A stretch of DNA of 64,000 bases from Saxidomus purpurata (GCA_022818135.1 JAFMSR010000016.1:4497721-4561720); one strand, 5' to 3'. Positions 52,444 to 64,000 are shown, counted from the stretch's first letter. A program made the numbers and translations. The notes: generated by a model from the letters alone, not told the origin.

Positions 52444-53119
52444 CAAGGCGAAGTAAAGAAAAACTATGTCATAACACTATATACACTTGTATTCTGAAAA
52501 TCGATTATGATATATTGGTTTTGAATCACTGTTGATAATATTGATGTTTCTGTAAGACAATGGATGATGCAAATTGATACGTGTCATACTACTTTATTAC
52601 AGTTCTAAATGTATATTTATATGTCATAAATATCAGATAGTATGTTTTGTGTTTTTCACCTGAAATATTAAAAGTAAATAATAAAGAGGACACGATTTCT
52701 ACAGAACATTTAACATTATAGGTTTTAAGTTTATTGTATCATTGATATTATTCGAAGAACTATTTGGAAATATGACACAATAGAAATTGTAACTTAAATA
52801 CATGCTAATGATGTTGATGATATTTCAAGTTAAAACTATGAACAAGTAAAACTCAATAAATAAAAAATATTTCTTATATAGCCTCTAATTCCTTGAACAT
52901 TTGCGAAGTTGACAATCACTTAAGGAATGGTGCTGGATTTGTAAAAGTAAGTCACCTTTAATATGTTCTGTGTCTGTTTGTCGAGCCTAGAAGCAGCAAA
53001 AAGTGCAAAAAGGCAGAAAGGTAGAAATGCCGATTTCTTTACCCAGTAAGAAGAGAATCAGTTACATTTTGTATCAAATATTATTGCATTCTCTTTATTT
53101 GAACAAAAGCTATTATTAT

Positions 53120-54879
53120 GGAATGCGGGTTGGGACATGCCACTTGCTAATTGCTACTTGCTAATTGCCACTTGCTTATTGCTGATTGCAGGTTTGGACA
53201 TGCCACTTGTTATTTGCAACTTACGTATTGCCTATTGCTAGTTGCTAATTGTCACTTGCCACTTGCTTATTGTCACTTGCCACTTGCTAATTGCTAGTTG
53301 ATACATGCCACTTGCTAATTGCCACTTGCTTATACTTAATTGCTACTTGGGATATGCCACTTGCTTATTGCCACTTGATTATTGCTAGTTGGGACATGCC
53401 ACTTGCTAATTGCCACTTGCCATTTGCCAATTGGGACACTTGCTAATTGCCACCGCCATTTTCTTATTGCTCTTGGGCATGCCACTTGCTAATTGCTAAT
53501 TGCTACTTGGGGCATGTCACTGATAATTGCCAATTGGCATTTGCTAATTGCCACTTGCTCATTGCTACATGCTTATTGCCACTTGCTCTTGCCATTTTCT
53601 CATTGCCAATTATCATTTTCTAATTGCCACTTGCTAATTGCTTTTTGCTAATTTCTACTTGCTATTTGCTTTTTGCCACTTGTTACTACTTGCAAGTTAC
53701 CTTTGGAGTCGTTCAAACGCTTTTGATTGCGAGAGCAAAATTAATACACAACGTGTATTATATCACATATTTAGAACAAACACGAATTTATATAAAGTAT
53801 GAATTTGATCTAGTTAAATAAAAAATATATATTTTAAATATAAAATGATCAGATGATAGTTTATGCTCGGTGTTTGCTCATCTAATTTGTTCAGACTTCA
53901 GCTGCAAGATTATTTATATTAAATATATTTTCAGTATGAAATATTATTAATAATTCATAATATACTTATAACATATATAATCTATACATACACCACTATA
54001 GATGTCTTGTTTACTTTTAATAGTAACTCATGTTCAATGTTAATGAACATGAATCAGATCACGCGTTTTGAAATTGTATAAATTAAAAAGCTTGAATGTG
54101 ATTGAATATAATATATTTTTGGTATGCATGTTCCATTTTAACATCAAAAACTTAATATTTTACTTCAATAAAATGATAATAGCTAATGTTCGTTATTTCT
54201 AGCCATGTTCGGTAGTCATACCGATAACCGATTGGCAACTAGTGATTAGTAACAAGCAAAAGGTAATAAGCAATTATATTGTAGCAAGTAACAAGTGGCA
54301 ATAAGCAATTAACAATAAGCAAGTGACAGTTAGCAAGTGACATGTCCCAACTAGCAATAAGCAAGTGGCAAGTAAGTATTAGCAAGTGGCATGTCCCAAC
54401 TAGCAAATGGCAATTGGCATTTAGCAAGTGACAATTAGCAAGTGGCAATTTGCAATTAGCAAAACCGCAATAAGCAAGTGGCAATTAGCAAGTCCTAACC
54501 CACAATTAGCAATAAGCAAGTAGCAATTAGCATGTGGAAAGTAGGTTGCATGGTGGCAATAAGCAAGTGGCAATTGACAAAACCACTATAAGCAAGTGGC
54601 AATTAGCAAGACGCATGTTTCAACAAGCATTTAGCAATAAGCAAGTAGCAAGTGACAATTGGCAAACCGAGTTAAGCAAGTGGCAATTAGCAAGTAGCAT
54701 GTTTCAACCAGCATTGACCAATAAGCAAGTGGCAAGTAACTATAGCAATAAACAAGTAGCAAGAAGGAAGTGGCAATTAGCAATTACTAAGTGGCATGTT
54801 TCCACCAGCATTTATCAATAAGTAAGTGGCAATCCGCAAGTAGCAATTAGCAAGTTTGGCATGTCCCAACCCGCATTCC
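53120..54879. mobile_element. Long fold-back element with inverted TTGCTAATTGCCAC-type arrays
   Basis: Ends are GGAATGCGGGTTGGGACATG at 53120 and its complement ending at 54879; the full inverted end is about 23 bp. The left half (to about 53700) is built of short repeats of the GCCACTTGCTAATTGC type. The right half (about 54235-54870) carries the complement (GCAATTAGCAAGTGGC). The centre, about 53700-54235, is unique, AT-rich and without a gene. The repetitive frames on either strand are repeat artefacts. Confidence 0.85.
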
Positions 54880-54889
54880 ATATATTATG

Positions 54890-56428
54890 CAATGTTTAAC
54901 GGTTATGTTATACATATTTTGTTAAAAGTTCATACATAACCACAAACCTACAAAAGATAGGAAAAGGAAGTGATCAGAGTTCACCCTGCATTATTCAAAT
55001 ATAAACCACATATTTGAATCACTCCGATAACAAGGCGTACTAGATAGCAACTTGATCACCCACAGCATCAAAAAATGACAAACGGATGACCTCTGACCAC
55101 CACGGGTGAACTCGTCCTTTAGCACATGGGTTATGCAACGTCGTTTAAATGTATTGATCGTAGTCTTCGTAAAATTATTCAAATGGTCAAGTGATAGAGT
55201 CTTAAGACCTTTGACCTTTATATGTAACATTGACTTGACCTTGAGCAGATGCATTTCGAATACTGGTATCTCGGTGAGAATAACATGATTTTTAACCAAT
55301 GTTTCATAAAACATATTTCATTGTGTAATTGGAGACCTGAAGCGGACAGGAAAAATATAAAACTAATTTTAATGACATTTATCTTGAACCACAAGAGTTG
55401 TAACAGTCGTCTGCAACTATTTGACGTCATATAAAATTATCCAAGCCACTAAGGAGCTACAGAGCAAACACAAAAAGCAAAGGTCGAATATTTTACCTTG
55501 ACCTTGAGATGACAAATTTGTGACAAGTGTTGTGCAAGTTATCTGAAAAAGATAAATAAATGAACGACTAAGGGAGAAAACGTTCCTCCTTTTCCATATA
55601 TATTGCTGTAGAATGCTGTAGAATGTTCTTTTGGGGTGGCATTTCAGTGCGTACATGGGTATGTGCGTCGGTTTAAGAAAAATCTTAATTTGACATAATT
55701 CCCTGTCAGCAAGCTCCGTTTCGAACCTAAGTTTTAATAAAGTTCATAACCAGAAGCAACTCTTGGGATATGAGTTTGTTAGGTTTCTTTTTTTCAGCTT
55801 GCGTAATATATTTTTGTCGAAAGTAGTTGCACCTTTAAGAGAAATGGTCATGTCGCATGTTAATTCATTAGAACTAACATGTACGTCAAGGCCTATAAGA
55901 TTATGTCACCGACTAAGTTTATTTTCTCTTATCCAGTTCTGGGTCTAACACTTTTAAAAGTATGATATAGACATTACATTTCCAATGAGAGGAAATTACT
56001 TTATTCTTATGTACATAATACAATAAATCTAATCTGTTACAGTATCCAAAGGAATACAAGACTTATCTAATAAGATAGATTTTGTTAAAGATGTTAACGT
56101 CGAACACTGTACTTAAACCTTCCATATAAGGTCCCAATTAGGATTTAAATATACAAAAAACTGTCATTAAAAAGTTTACTAGCCACGCATTGTACATAAA
56201 CCAGTTTTCGTATGAAAGGTAAAACTACCTTTGATATAAAATCAGATGTAAAAATATTTCCAAACTTCCTCTTTGTTTGCATTGGGAAACAGGTTGTACT
56301 AAAATATGTGTTTATCTATACATAGATAACTTCATTTAAAGTTACATTAATTGACAAGTATAGGTATTTTATTTTGCAAATGAATTGACTTTGATAAAAT
56401 AAAACAATTACATGTGTAAGTGGACATT
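54890..56428. other. Unit D intergenic segment and MEGF-D 5' flank
   Basis: Duplicated intergenic sequence. Parts of 54960-55570 match 7230-7640 and 62340-63260. 55230-55330 matches 41660-41750 and 62630-62720. 55970-56428 is the conserved flank before the receptor signal exon. No separate gene is supported. Confidence 0.65.
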
Positions 56429-56468
56429 ATGCTGATGTTGCCTGGAATTTTGCTTCTACTTCTTGGAA
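56429..56468 (+). pseudogene. MEGF-like receptor signal exon, unit D (orphan)
   Basis: A 40-nt first exon encoding MLMLPGILLLLLG, followed by the same GTAAGT donor as units C and E. The first intron follows for about 330 bp, is split by the BEL/Pao insertion, resumes at about 60786-61440, and is then cut off by the unit E choline transporter remnant. Exons 2-8 are absent, so the copy is dead. Confidence 0.75.
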
Positions 56469-56797
56469 GTAAGTCAACCTTTCATAGTGCTAATAGCTTT
56501 GTATTTATTCCTTGTTTAAATTATTTTAACAGTAAAATGTTTTAATAAAGAGCCTAATGACTATTGCAAGAATTTGAAATGCAGATGAATCGAACATTTA
56601 TATTTTGTTTACTATGTGCAATACAAGTAACTCGTCGTCACTGTAATGGGTGATGCCCTAAATTGAAAAGATCGTTCAATTGGAAAAAAATAAATGAAAG
56701 GGAAAATTTAAACGCTTCCTGCGTAGACTAAGGCTGCTGTGATTATTTCAGCATGCTCGTATCAGTCCACCCTTGGAGCTGTTAAACTAATGACCCT

Positions 56798-57618
56798 TGT
56801 AAGAACCGTAGATGGGTTCTTTATTTATATTTTTATTGATGTTTAGTAGTTACATTATTTATTAAGTAAAGTTTAATATGGCGCCATTTTGTGTAACGTG
56901 ACGTCGCACAGCTACGTACGTGCTGTCGACTTCCGTCGACGTCAGTTGTTTACGTCTGGTCGTTAAAAACGTTTCAGACAAGTCTTGTATTTATGTATTT
57001 AGTAGGATTTGGGATGAAAATACTTATAGGACGTAAAGTCGGTATGTGATAATTATTATTGTTCTCTGTTGATTCGTGCTTACGTATTAAGCTGATATTA
57101 ATTTAAAATGATTTGATATAGATTGAATTTCATGTTAAAAACTAGAAATAGAAATAATACAGAACATTCGTGTATTGTAACGACATGGATATTGGCAGGT
57201 CTATATTTCCTTATTAACTGTTTAATTATTATTTTATGCATGCGAGATTAATTTGTGATTTTCATTACATGTATATATTCATGTTTAATTTTAGAGAATC
57301 GCTACGCTAAGAAATAAATTGATGATCGGCGCATACTCGAGTTAGTCTTGATTCCCCAAGTCTGCTACAATTCTCGACTTTACGTCCTATAAGTATTTTC
57401 ATCCCAAATCCTACTAAATACATAAATACAAGACTTGTCTGAAACGTTTTTAACGACCAGACGTAAACAACTGACGTCGACGGAAGTCGACAGCACGTAC
57501 GTAGCTGTGCGACGTCACGTTACACAAAATGGCGCCATATTAAACTTTACTTAATAAATAATGTAACTACTAAACATCAATAAAAATATAAATAAAGAAC
57601 CCATCTACGGTTCTTACA
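56798..57618. repeat. Terminal segment of the BEL/Pao element with perfect 244-bp inverted ends
   Basis: TGTAAGAACCGTAGATGGGT begins at 56798. Its exact complement ends at 57618. By eye the two arms (56798-57041 and 57375-57618) are identical over 244 bp, with a unique 333-bp middle. On the minus strand the 57618 end follows a purine-rich GATGGGGAC, as expected of a polypurine tract before a 3' LTR. The block is either an LTR with very long inverted termini or two LTR pieces in opposite orientation. Confidence 0.8.
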
Positions 57619-57884
57619 GTCCCCATCATGAAATTACTTCAATTTCATCATTAAGAAGGTAAATCGCATAGCTAGACTGTAACGCATTAATACAATACTT
57701 TAAACAGATCGTCCTGTTAGTTCATATACAGTCATTTGTACACGTGCTAATAAGCTTATGCTGAACTTTCAAGTAGGCATAACTTTGTTATTGGTTTCAC
57801 TGATTGTGTATTTTTGTACTTCACAAGACAGCTCCGCACATGTCCATCACGGCTTTCATTTATTTTCACAACTCTTCCCAGTGG

Positions 57885-60122
57885 CTATTGCCCTCGCGGG
57901 GTATTCTCGTCATACACTAGCACAATATCACCGGCACGTAAATCTGTCATTTTCCTCTGCCATATTTGTCGGTTTTGTATGGCTGGTAGGTACTCTCGTA
58001 TCCATCTCCTCCAGAAAACGTTAGCGAGGTATTGAACCTGTTTCCACCACCGTTTAACATATGTACTGTCCTTCTTAAACATTCCTCTGGGAATACTACT
58101 GTTAGATTTCATTAACAGCAGCATATTGGGTGTAAGGGCAGACATGTCTTCTGGGTCATCACTTACTTTAGTTATTGGTCTATCGTTAAGGATTCTTTCA
58201 GTTTCAGCCATAAGCGTGACTAGTTGTTCATCTGTTAGTAATTGTTGCTTGACTAATGCTTTTAGAATTGTTCTCGTCGAACGAATCATTCTCTCCCAGG
58301 TCCCGCCTCTGTGACTTGCTTGTGGCGGGTTAAAGTACCATTCTATTTCTTTTTGTGTCATATGTTCTCCTATTTTTGAAGAGTTCCATTCTTGTATTGA
58401 CTGTCGTAGCTGACGATCACCACCTACAAGATTTGTCCCATTGTCACTATACACCTTCTTTGGATATCCTCTTCTACAGGTAAAGCGTTGAAATGCGGCT
58501 ATAAAGGAATCAGTTGTCAAACTGTGAGAAACCTCAAGATGTACCGCTCTAGTTGAAAGACACGTGAAAAGACACCCATATCTTTTCATGCGTGCTCTAC
58601 CCTCTTTTACAGTAAGAGGACCAAAGTAATCAATACCAACGTTAGTAAATGGGGGTTCATCTGGTGTCGTCTGCTCTTCAAGAAGAGGCGCCATCTGTTG
58701 CTTTAGCAATGGAGAGTGTTGACGTCTACACACTATGCAACCTCTCACTACACCTTTTACAGCACTCGGTCCACATACTATCCAGTATTTCTCACGTGAC
58801 GTGGCGAGTACATGTTGTTTTCCGGCATGACCGTTATTCTCATGAATATGTCGAATAATTAATTTTGTTACAGCGTGATGGTTTGGAAGTATAATCGGAC
58901 ACTTACTCGGGTTTCGAGATTGTAGACGTCCTTGTACTCTGAGTAGTTGGTCGTATATTATCGGGTTTAGAGATGCAATACTGCTATCATTTCTGACTGA
59001 CTTAAAGTTTTTCAGATTGTTCATCTCATTGGCAAATGTATTGCCTTGTACATGTATCAGTAGTTCGTGTTTTGCTTTCTGGATTTCAGCTAATGTTAAA
59101 TTGCCTTCTTCCATGTCAAGTTCGTTATTTAAATACTTTCGTCTGCAGAACGTCTTGTATCTCAGTAACCATGCGACTGCTCTTCTAAGTCTAGTCCAGC
59201 TTGAGTAGCGATCAATAATATCGTCTAGACTTTTATTAGCCGTCGTGGTGTTGATCGTGGCTTCTCTCTTCACTTCTATATCGTCGCCGGCTACTTCCAG
59301 TGGAAGTTGATTCTTCGGCCATTGAGCAGTATCTTTTCGTAGAAATGGTGGTCCATTTAGCCAAATGTTTAGCGTGTGGGTATCGTCCGCACGTATGCCT
59401 CTTGAAGCTATATCGGCGGGATTCGAATTTGTGTCGATGTGGCGCCACTGATCTGGCGAGGTAATACCATGAATAATACTGAGTCTATTGCCAACAAATG
59501 TCTTGAACCGTTTTGATACGTTCTTTATGTATCCTAATACAATCATAGAATCTGTCCAGAAGGTAACTTGGTCAACCTTTATATCCAGTTCATTTGACAG
59601 AATCGCAAAAAGACGACATGCGACGACAGCTCCAGATAACTCAAGACGTGAAATAGACATCTGCTTGATAGGCGCTAAGCGAGATTTTCCTATGACCAGT
59701 GAGCATGTTACATTGTTAAACCTGTCAACAAAACGCAGGTAAGCACAGGCACCGTATGCAAGTTCGGAACCGTCACTAAATATATGTAGTTGTGTATATT
59801 TTATATCATCAGATTCCAATGGTCGGTAGCAGCGATTCACGGACACGTTCTCCAAGCAAGGTAAGGTTGATAACCAAGTATGCCATTTATTGCTGATGCA
59901 TTGTGGTATCTGGTCATCCCAACCAATCTTCTGTCTGCACAAACTCTGTATTATAGCCTTGGCTTGAAGTGTGACAGGCGAGACGAGTCCTAGTGGGTCG
60001 TATATTGAACTGACAATTGATAAAATGCCGCGCCTCGTGAGTGGTTTATCAGACAGCTTTACTTTAATCTGAATTTTGTCGTCGTTTACATTCCATTGTA
60101 CACCAAGGGCTCGTTCACAGGA
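57885..60122 (-). pseudogene. BEL/Pao pol, C-terminal part: RNase H-like, integrase and DUF5641-like domains
   Basis: The frame is open from about 60122; the first Met is at 59942, giving 685 residues from there. In order: an RNase H-like region (HIFSDGSE near residue 55, FWTDS near 130, NPADIASRG near 180); an integrase zinc-binding HHCC motif (HIHENNGH with CIVCRRQH, about 365-409); an integrase core with Asp438 (GIDYFGP), Asp500 (YSDNGTN) and Glu550 (GGTWERM); and a DUF5641-like C-terminus (RWWKQVQYLANVFWRRW to DIVLVYDE). It ends at TAG (57885-57887), after which the same frame stays open for about 45 codons, so the TAG is probably a late nonsense change. The upstream end is lost in the G/T-rich block that separates it from the RT part. 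Confidence 0.88.
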
Positions 60123-60240
60123 AATTTTTTTTTTTTTTTGTGGAGGGAGGAGGGAGAGGGGGGGGGGGGTTTGTGTTTGGTTGGGGGTTTGGCATTGTTT
60201 TTTTTTTGTTTTGTCCCTTTTTTAGGGGGAAAAAACCCAA
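60123..60240. other. Low-complexity block splitting pol, probable artefact
   Basis: Runs of T, G, A and C with little normal sequence, lying exactly between the two halves of an otherwise continuous pol. It resembles the block at 51704-51988. It is more likely damaged sequence than a biological insertion. Confidence 0.65.
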
Positions 60241-60785
60241 CTTTATTAGTTTTTGGAGATCTGTTGCTAACTTTATAGCTCTATCTTCTGATTCAACAGA
60301 CTTCAGACAATCATCTACGTAGAAATTTCGTTTCACTGTAGAAACCACTTCCTGTCCAAATATATCAGCATTGTCGATAGCAGTCCGCTTTAATGCATAT
60401 GCTGCACAGCTGGGTGATGAGGTAGCTCCAAACAGGTGTACTTGCATACTATAACACTTCGGCTTCTGTGTGATGTCACCACCAGGCCACCATAGAAATC
60501 TTAAGGCATCGCAATCTTCTTCCGTAACACGCACCTGATGAAACATAGCTTCGATATCTGCAGCTAGAGCTACTTTCTCTTTCCTAAATCGAATAAGAAC
60601 GCCTACAAGACTGTTCATTAAGTCGGGTCCTTGTAGCAACTGACTATTCAGTGAAATACCGTGGTACTTAGCAGCACAGTCGAAAACTACACGTACTTTG
60701 CCAGGCTTGTTCGCATTTGTTACTGGGTGGTGCGGTAGGTACCATACACATGTAGAACTAGTTTGGCTTTCTTTTACTTCCTTCA
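60241..60785 (-). pseudogene. BEL/Pao reverse transcriptase fragment
   Basis: Palm and finger motifs are readable: [34 protein letters not shown] (first catalytic Asp), [16 protein letters not shown] and [13 protein letters not shown] (YVDD box). The start is cut by the insertion border near 60785, and the end by the low-complexity block. Cytoplasmic reverse transcription is the family role; this copy is incomplete. Confidence 0.88.
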
Positions 60786-61440
60786 AGACCACGTGAAGAT
60801 TTACCAGCAAATGTAAGACCATTCAATTCTCTGTGTTTGTGAACAGGCCTGCAAATCCTAAATGAAATACAGCCAATGATTATAATCTACGTTGACATAG
60901 TTTACATATCAGATACTGACATTACTTACCCGAAACGTTTTAATGAAATGAAAACATCTATACAATCAATATAAGATATCAAATTACATAAGCTACACTG
61001 TACCAGTACATGTATGAATGAAAATGATGGCATATTTTATTTCAGAAGTTTTGTTTTTAACGATACAAATTTCACCAATCCAAACTTCCTGTAAACATTG
61101 TACATCATATCTTATTTTTAACCAGTTTAGAGGCTACAGAAAAATAGTAAAATATTGTAACAAGTGATGAATAATATTGCCAAGACAATCACCATGACTT
61201 TTCATAGGAACCCTTCATTCTCAGAATCATATAGAATTCAACATCTCACTGCCAAATGAATTGAGTGTTTTACAAAAATCTATAAAAAAACTTACATGTA
61301 CATCAGATAATGTTACAAATGAGTGTTATCGTTAAAATTTGTTAAAAACATTTTTGAGCACATATCTGAATTTTAATTACTGCAAGAAATTTTTTTTCAT
61401 GATTGGATGACGTGATTAATGTATTTATTATTTACTCATG
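60786..61440 (+). other. Remnant of MEGF-D first intron
   Basis: It aligns with 43105-43770 of unit C (for example ACCACGTGAAGATTTACCAG and GTAAGACCATTCAATTCTCT). The match ends near CATGTTTCTTCC, after which the unit E choline transporter remnant begins. Confidence 0.75.
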
Positions 61441-61461
61441 TTTCTTCCCATGGGGAATACT

Positions 61462-61745
61462 ATTTAACTGTTTAGGAATTCATAAAGTACCCTCGGTAAA
61501 GTGCAGGTGATGGTGAAATTTTTCTCTTCAAGACATTTTGCAATGCTGTTGTCACTTGTAAAACTATTTTAGCATCAATATTTCATTTAAAATAAATACT
61601 GCGTCAGAATACTATGATATTCTCGACATTCAAAATGTTACATCCGCCATCAAGGACAAATGCGTTGTCATCGTAGTATCAAGACGTAGATATTGTAGAA
61701 AAAAAGGTTGAACCGGAAATAAACAGAGATATACGAATCTTACAA
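61462..61745 (+). pseudogene. Decayed choline transporter last exon, unit E
   Basis: It aligns with 5057-5370: ATTCATAAAGTACCCTCGGT, TTTTGCAATGCTGTTGTCAC, ACTGCGTCAGAATACTATGA, AAAATGTTACATCCGCCATC and AAAAAGGTTGAACCGGAAAT. Multiple indels break the frame. The codon matching the CHT stop (TAA) now reads TTA. It keeps more of the charged-tail region than the unit D remnant. Confidence 0.82.
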
Positions 61746-63384
61746 GGCGAAGTTTAAAAAAAACTATTTCATACTATATATACTTGTATTCTTACAATCG
61801 ATTATGATATATTGGTTTTGAATCACTGTTGATTTTATTTATTTCCTGTAAGATAACGAGTGATACAAATTGATACTTGTCAGACTATGTTATTACAGTG
61901 CTAAATGTATCTTTGTATCTTACATATCAGACAGTATGTTTTGGGTTTGTCGACCGAAATACGAAAAGTAGATAATAAAATGAAACGATTTCTACAGAAG
62001 ATGTGAAACTGAATAAATAAAACATGTTTCATATATAGGATTAAACTGCTTTGAACATTGGCGTAGTTGTCGATGACTTAAGGGATAGTGTTGGTTTTGC
62101 AAAGGTAAGCCACCTTTAATATGTCCTGTGTCTGTTTGACCAGGCTTGTAGATGCAAAAGTACAAAAGGCAGTCAGGTAGATATGCCGATTTCTTTACTC
62201 AGTTATATAGAGAATAAGTTTCAGAACGGTATTGCATTCTTTTAATTTAACTTTAGTTATCCTGCAATCTTTAACAGTTATACACAATGTAAAATACATC
62301 TCTAATTTTAATTGAAACATGACCATGAACTTACAAAATATAGGACAAGGAAGTTGCCAGAGTACACATTGCATTATTCAAATTTACATAACAACACTTT
62401 TTAAACATTCCGATTACAAGTTTTTAAACAAGGCATTCGAAATAGCAACTTAATCACCCGCAGCATGAAGAAATTATGAACGGATGACTTTTGATCACTA
62501 CGGGTGGACTCGTCCTTGAGCACATGGGTTATACACGTTGTTTGAATGTAATGAGCGTTTGGTCGAAGTTTTCGTAAAATTCTTTAAATGCGGTAAAGTG
62601 ATTGAGTCTGAGGACATTTGACCCTAATGTGTAACATTGACTGGATGCATTTCGAATACTGGTTTCTCATAGAGAATAACATAAATTTTAACCAATGTTT
62701 CATAACACACCTTTTATAGTGTTTATGGAGACATGAAGTGTCCAAGAAAAATAAAAGACCCGTTTTTAATGACATTGACCTTGAACATTAATGGTTTTAG
62801 TTAGTTTAGTTTTGTTCATACTTATTTAGCTCGATTATGAAGAAAGCTCGAGTCCGCTTCCTGGAAAAAACAATACTGGTGTCATATGAGGAGGTACGGT
62901 CGTGACCCCAGTGGGGCTCGAACCCACAATCTCCGATATGAGCGGCATACACAGTAACCTCTGCACCTATGCACATGCGTTCTTGCACATTGTGTCGAGT
63001 AAACAACTATTTGACCCAAGTTAAATAAAACTTTTCAAGCCATTAAGGAGCTACAGAGGGAACACGAAAGACAAAGGTCGAATCTTTTACCTTGACCTTC
63101 AGATGACATATTTGTGACAAGTGTTCTGCAAGTTGCCTGAAACAGATAAATAAATGATCGACTAATAGAGAACACGCTCTTCCTTTCCCATATTGCCGTA
63201 GAATGCTCTAAGATGTGGCACCGAAATAAGTTTTTGCAGAAATGCTTGGGTCGCATGTTCAACTGAATTTATTAGAGCTTACGTCAAGAGCTATGAGTTT
63301 ACGTCAAGAGCTATTGATTTTTTAAGTTATCCAGTTATTGGTCTAACTCTTTTGCAAGTGTGGTATTGGCATAGACATTTCACT
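61746..63384. other. Unit E intergenic segment
   Basis: The CHT 3' flank (61745-62230, compare 5370-6040 and 52440-53030), then duplicated intergenic sequence (62340-63260, compare 54960-55570) interrupted by the SINE. No gene is supported. Confidence 0.65.
62818..62975 (-). repeat. tRNA-derived SINE, reverse orientation
   Basis: The reverse complement carries a B box (GGGTTCGAGCCCCAC), CACGACCGTACCTCCTCATA and the 3' end AGCTTTCTTCATAATCGAGC, matching 51569-52045. It shows the family's normal length without the homopolymer block. Confidence 0.75.
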
Positions 63385-63840
63385 TTCAATGAGAGGGAAT
63401 AAATTCAAAACTATGTACATAACACAATAAATCAAATGTGTCATAGTAATAAAAGGAATACAAGACCTATCTGAAAATAAATTTTACTAAATATTTAAAC
63501 ATCGTACACTTTACTTAAACCTTCAAGATAAGGTTCCAGACAATATTTTAACATTAAGAACTGTCATTAAACAGTCCACTATCCAAAATATTCATAAAGT
63601 TAGACATTGTACGTTATCCAGTTTTTTTTATTACAAGGTAAAACTACCTTTTACATTTTGTGTATATATCAAATGAATAGGACTTTTTAAACTTCCTCAA
63701 TGTCCACATTGAGATACAGGTTGTACTAAAATGCTTGGTTATCTTTATCTAATTCATAGTTACCTAAATTGACAAGTATAAGTATTTCATTCAGGAATTT
63801 ACTTTGTCAAATGAAATATTCAACTTTTTATGTGGACATT

Positions 63841-63880
63841 ATGTTGACGTTGCTTGGAAGTGTGCTTCTATTATTTGGAA
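63841..63880 (+). CDS. MEGF-like receptor signal exon, unit E (gene runs off the window)
   Basis: A 40-nt first exon, MLTLLGSVLLLFG, with donor GTAAGT, preceded by the conserved 5' flank (63385-63840). It has the length and phase of the intact unit A gene. Whether the remaining seven exons exist lies outside the window. Confidence 0.65.
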
Positions 63881-64000
63881 GTAAGTCAACCGTTCATTGT
63901 GCTTATTGTTTTGTATGCAGTATTTGCTTAAATTATTTTAGCTGCAAAATGTTTCAATGAATAACACAATGAATATTGCAAGAATTAAATTTTTGCTTGT

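Larger units (their letters stand above)
56798..60785 (-). mobile_element. 5'-truncated BEL/Pao LTR retrotransposon in the first intron of MEGF-D
   Basis: The 3' part of a BEL/Pao element: reverse transcriptase (from about 60785 downward), RNase H-like region, integrase, C-terminal domain, purine tract and LTR-like end. The matching intron of unit C (around 43085-43105) reads continuously from TGACCCTT to ACCACGTGAAG, so the insertion borders are sharp. The gag, protease and 5' LTR are missing. A 5-bp target duplication is not seen, which fits a truncated or rearranged insertion. Confidence 0.85.

Noticed and set aside
53624..54821. Open frames with repeated LANCHLL or KQVAS motifs
   Set aside because: These are translations of the inverted short-repeat arrays of the fold-back element.

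Overview
This is eukaryotic nuclear DNA from an invertebrate. It is AT-rich and has spliced genes with short exons and GT..AG introns, Tc1-like and BEL/Pao transposons, tRNA-derived SINEs, MITEs and many fold-back repeats. A cholinergic-type choline transporter next to a family of cysteine-rich, EGF-like receptors, in this repeat setting, best fits a bivalve mollusc. The taxon is inference; no marker gene proves it.

The window is built from repeated copies of one ancestral unit: a choline transporter gene (SLC5A7/CHT1-like, here CHT) followed head-to-tail by a MEGF/Draper-like receptor gene (here MEGF). I see five copies, A to E. Units A and B form a giant imperfect palindrome. The left arm is about 1757-15540, the unique centre about 15540-18915, and the right arm about 18915-31867. 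Survival is complementary. Unit A (+) has the intact MEGF gene (8 exons, 9619-16148, 486 aa) but only exons 5-9 of CHT. Unit B (-) has the complete CHT gene (9 coding exons, 34488-27286, 551 aa) but a wrecked MEGF (two in-frame stops, three frame-breaking deletions, last two exons missing). Unit C (+, 41.6-50.5 kb) has an eight-exon MEGF with frameshifts in exons 2 and 4 and an open tail bearing a textbook ITAM. Unit D (52.2-61.4 kb) keeps a decayed CHT last exon and the MEGF signal exon, with a BEL/Pao element in the intron. Unit E (61.46 kb to the edge) keeps another decayed CHT last exon and a MEGF signal exon at 63841, and leaves the window.

Between the units lie a broken Tc1 transposase at the left edge, a 47-bp satellite and a TTAA MITE upstream of CHT-B, a palindromic element carrying a P-loop exon inside the right arm, and two neighbouring arrays of 21-bp repeats (40.6-41.6 kb). 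The two arrays share one architecture, a 12-bp palindrome plus a 9-bp spacer, but use different palindromes. A larger fold-back array lies at 53.1-54.9 kb. Inverted symmetry therefore recurs at scales of 12 bp, about 250 bp, about 1 kb and 13 kb. Homopolymer-rich stretches at 51.70-51.99 kb and 60.12-60.24 kb look like sequence or assembly damage.

Functionally, CHT imports choline for acetylcholine synthesis. The MEGF proteins look like single-pass surface receptors with tyrosine-based signalling tails, as in engulfment receptors. Their shared neighbourhood reflects duplication history; nothing seen implies a shared pathway.
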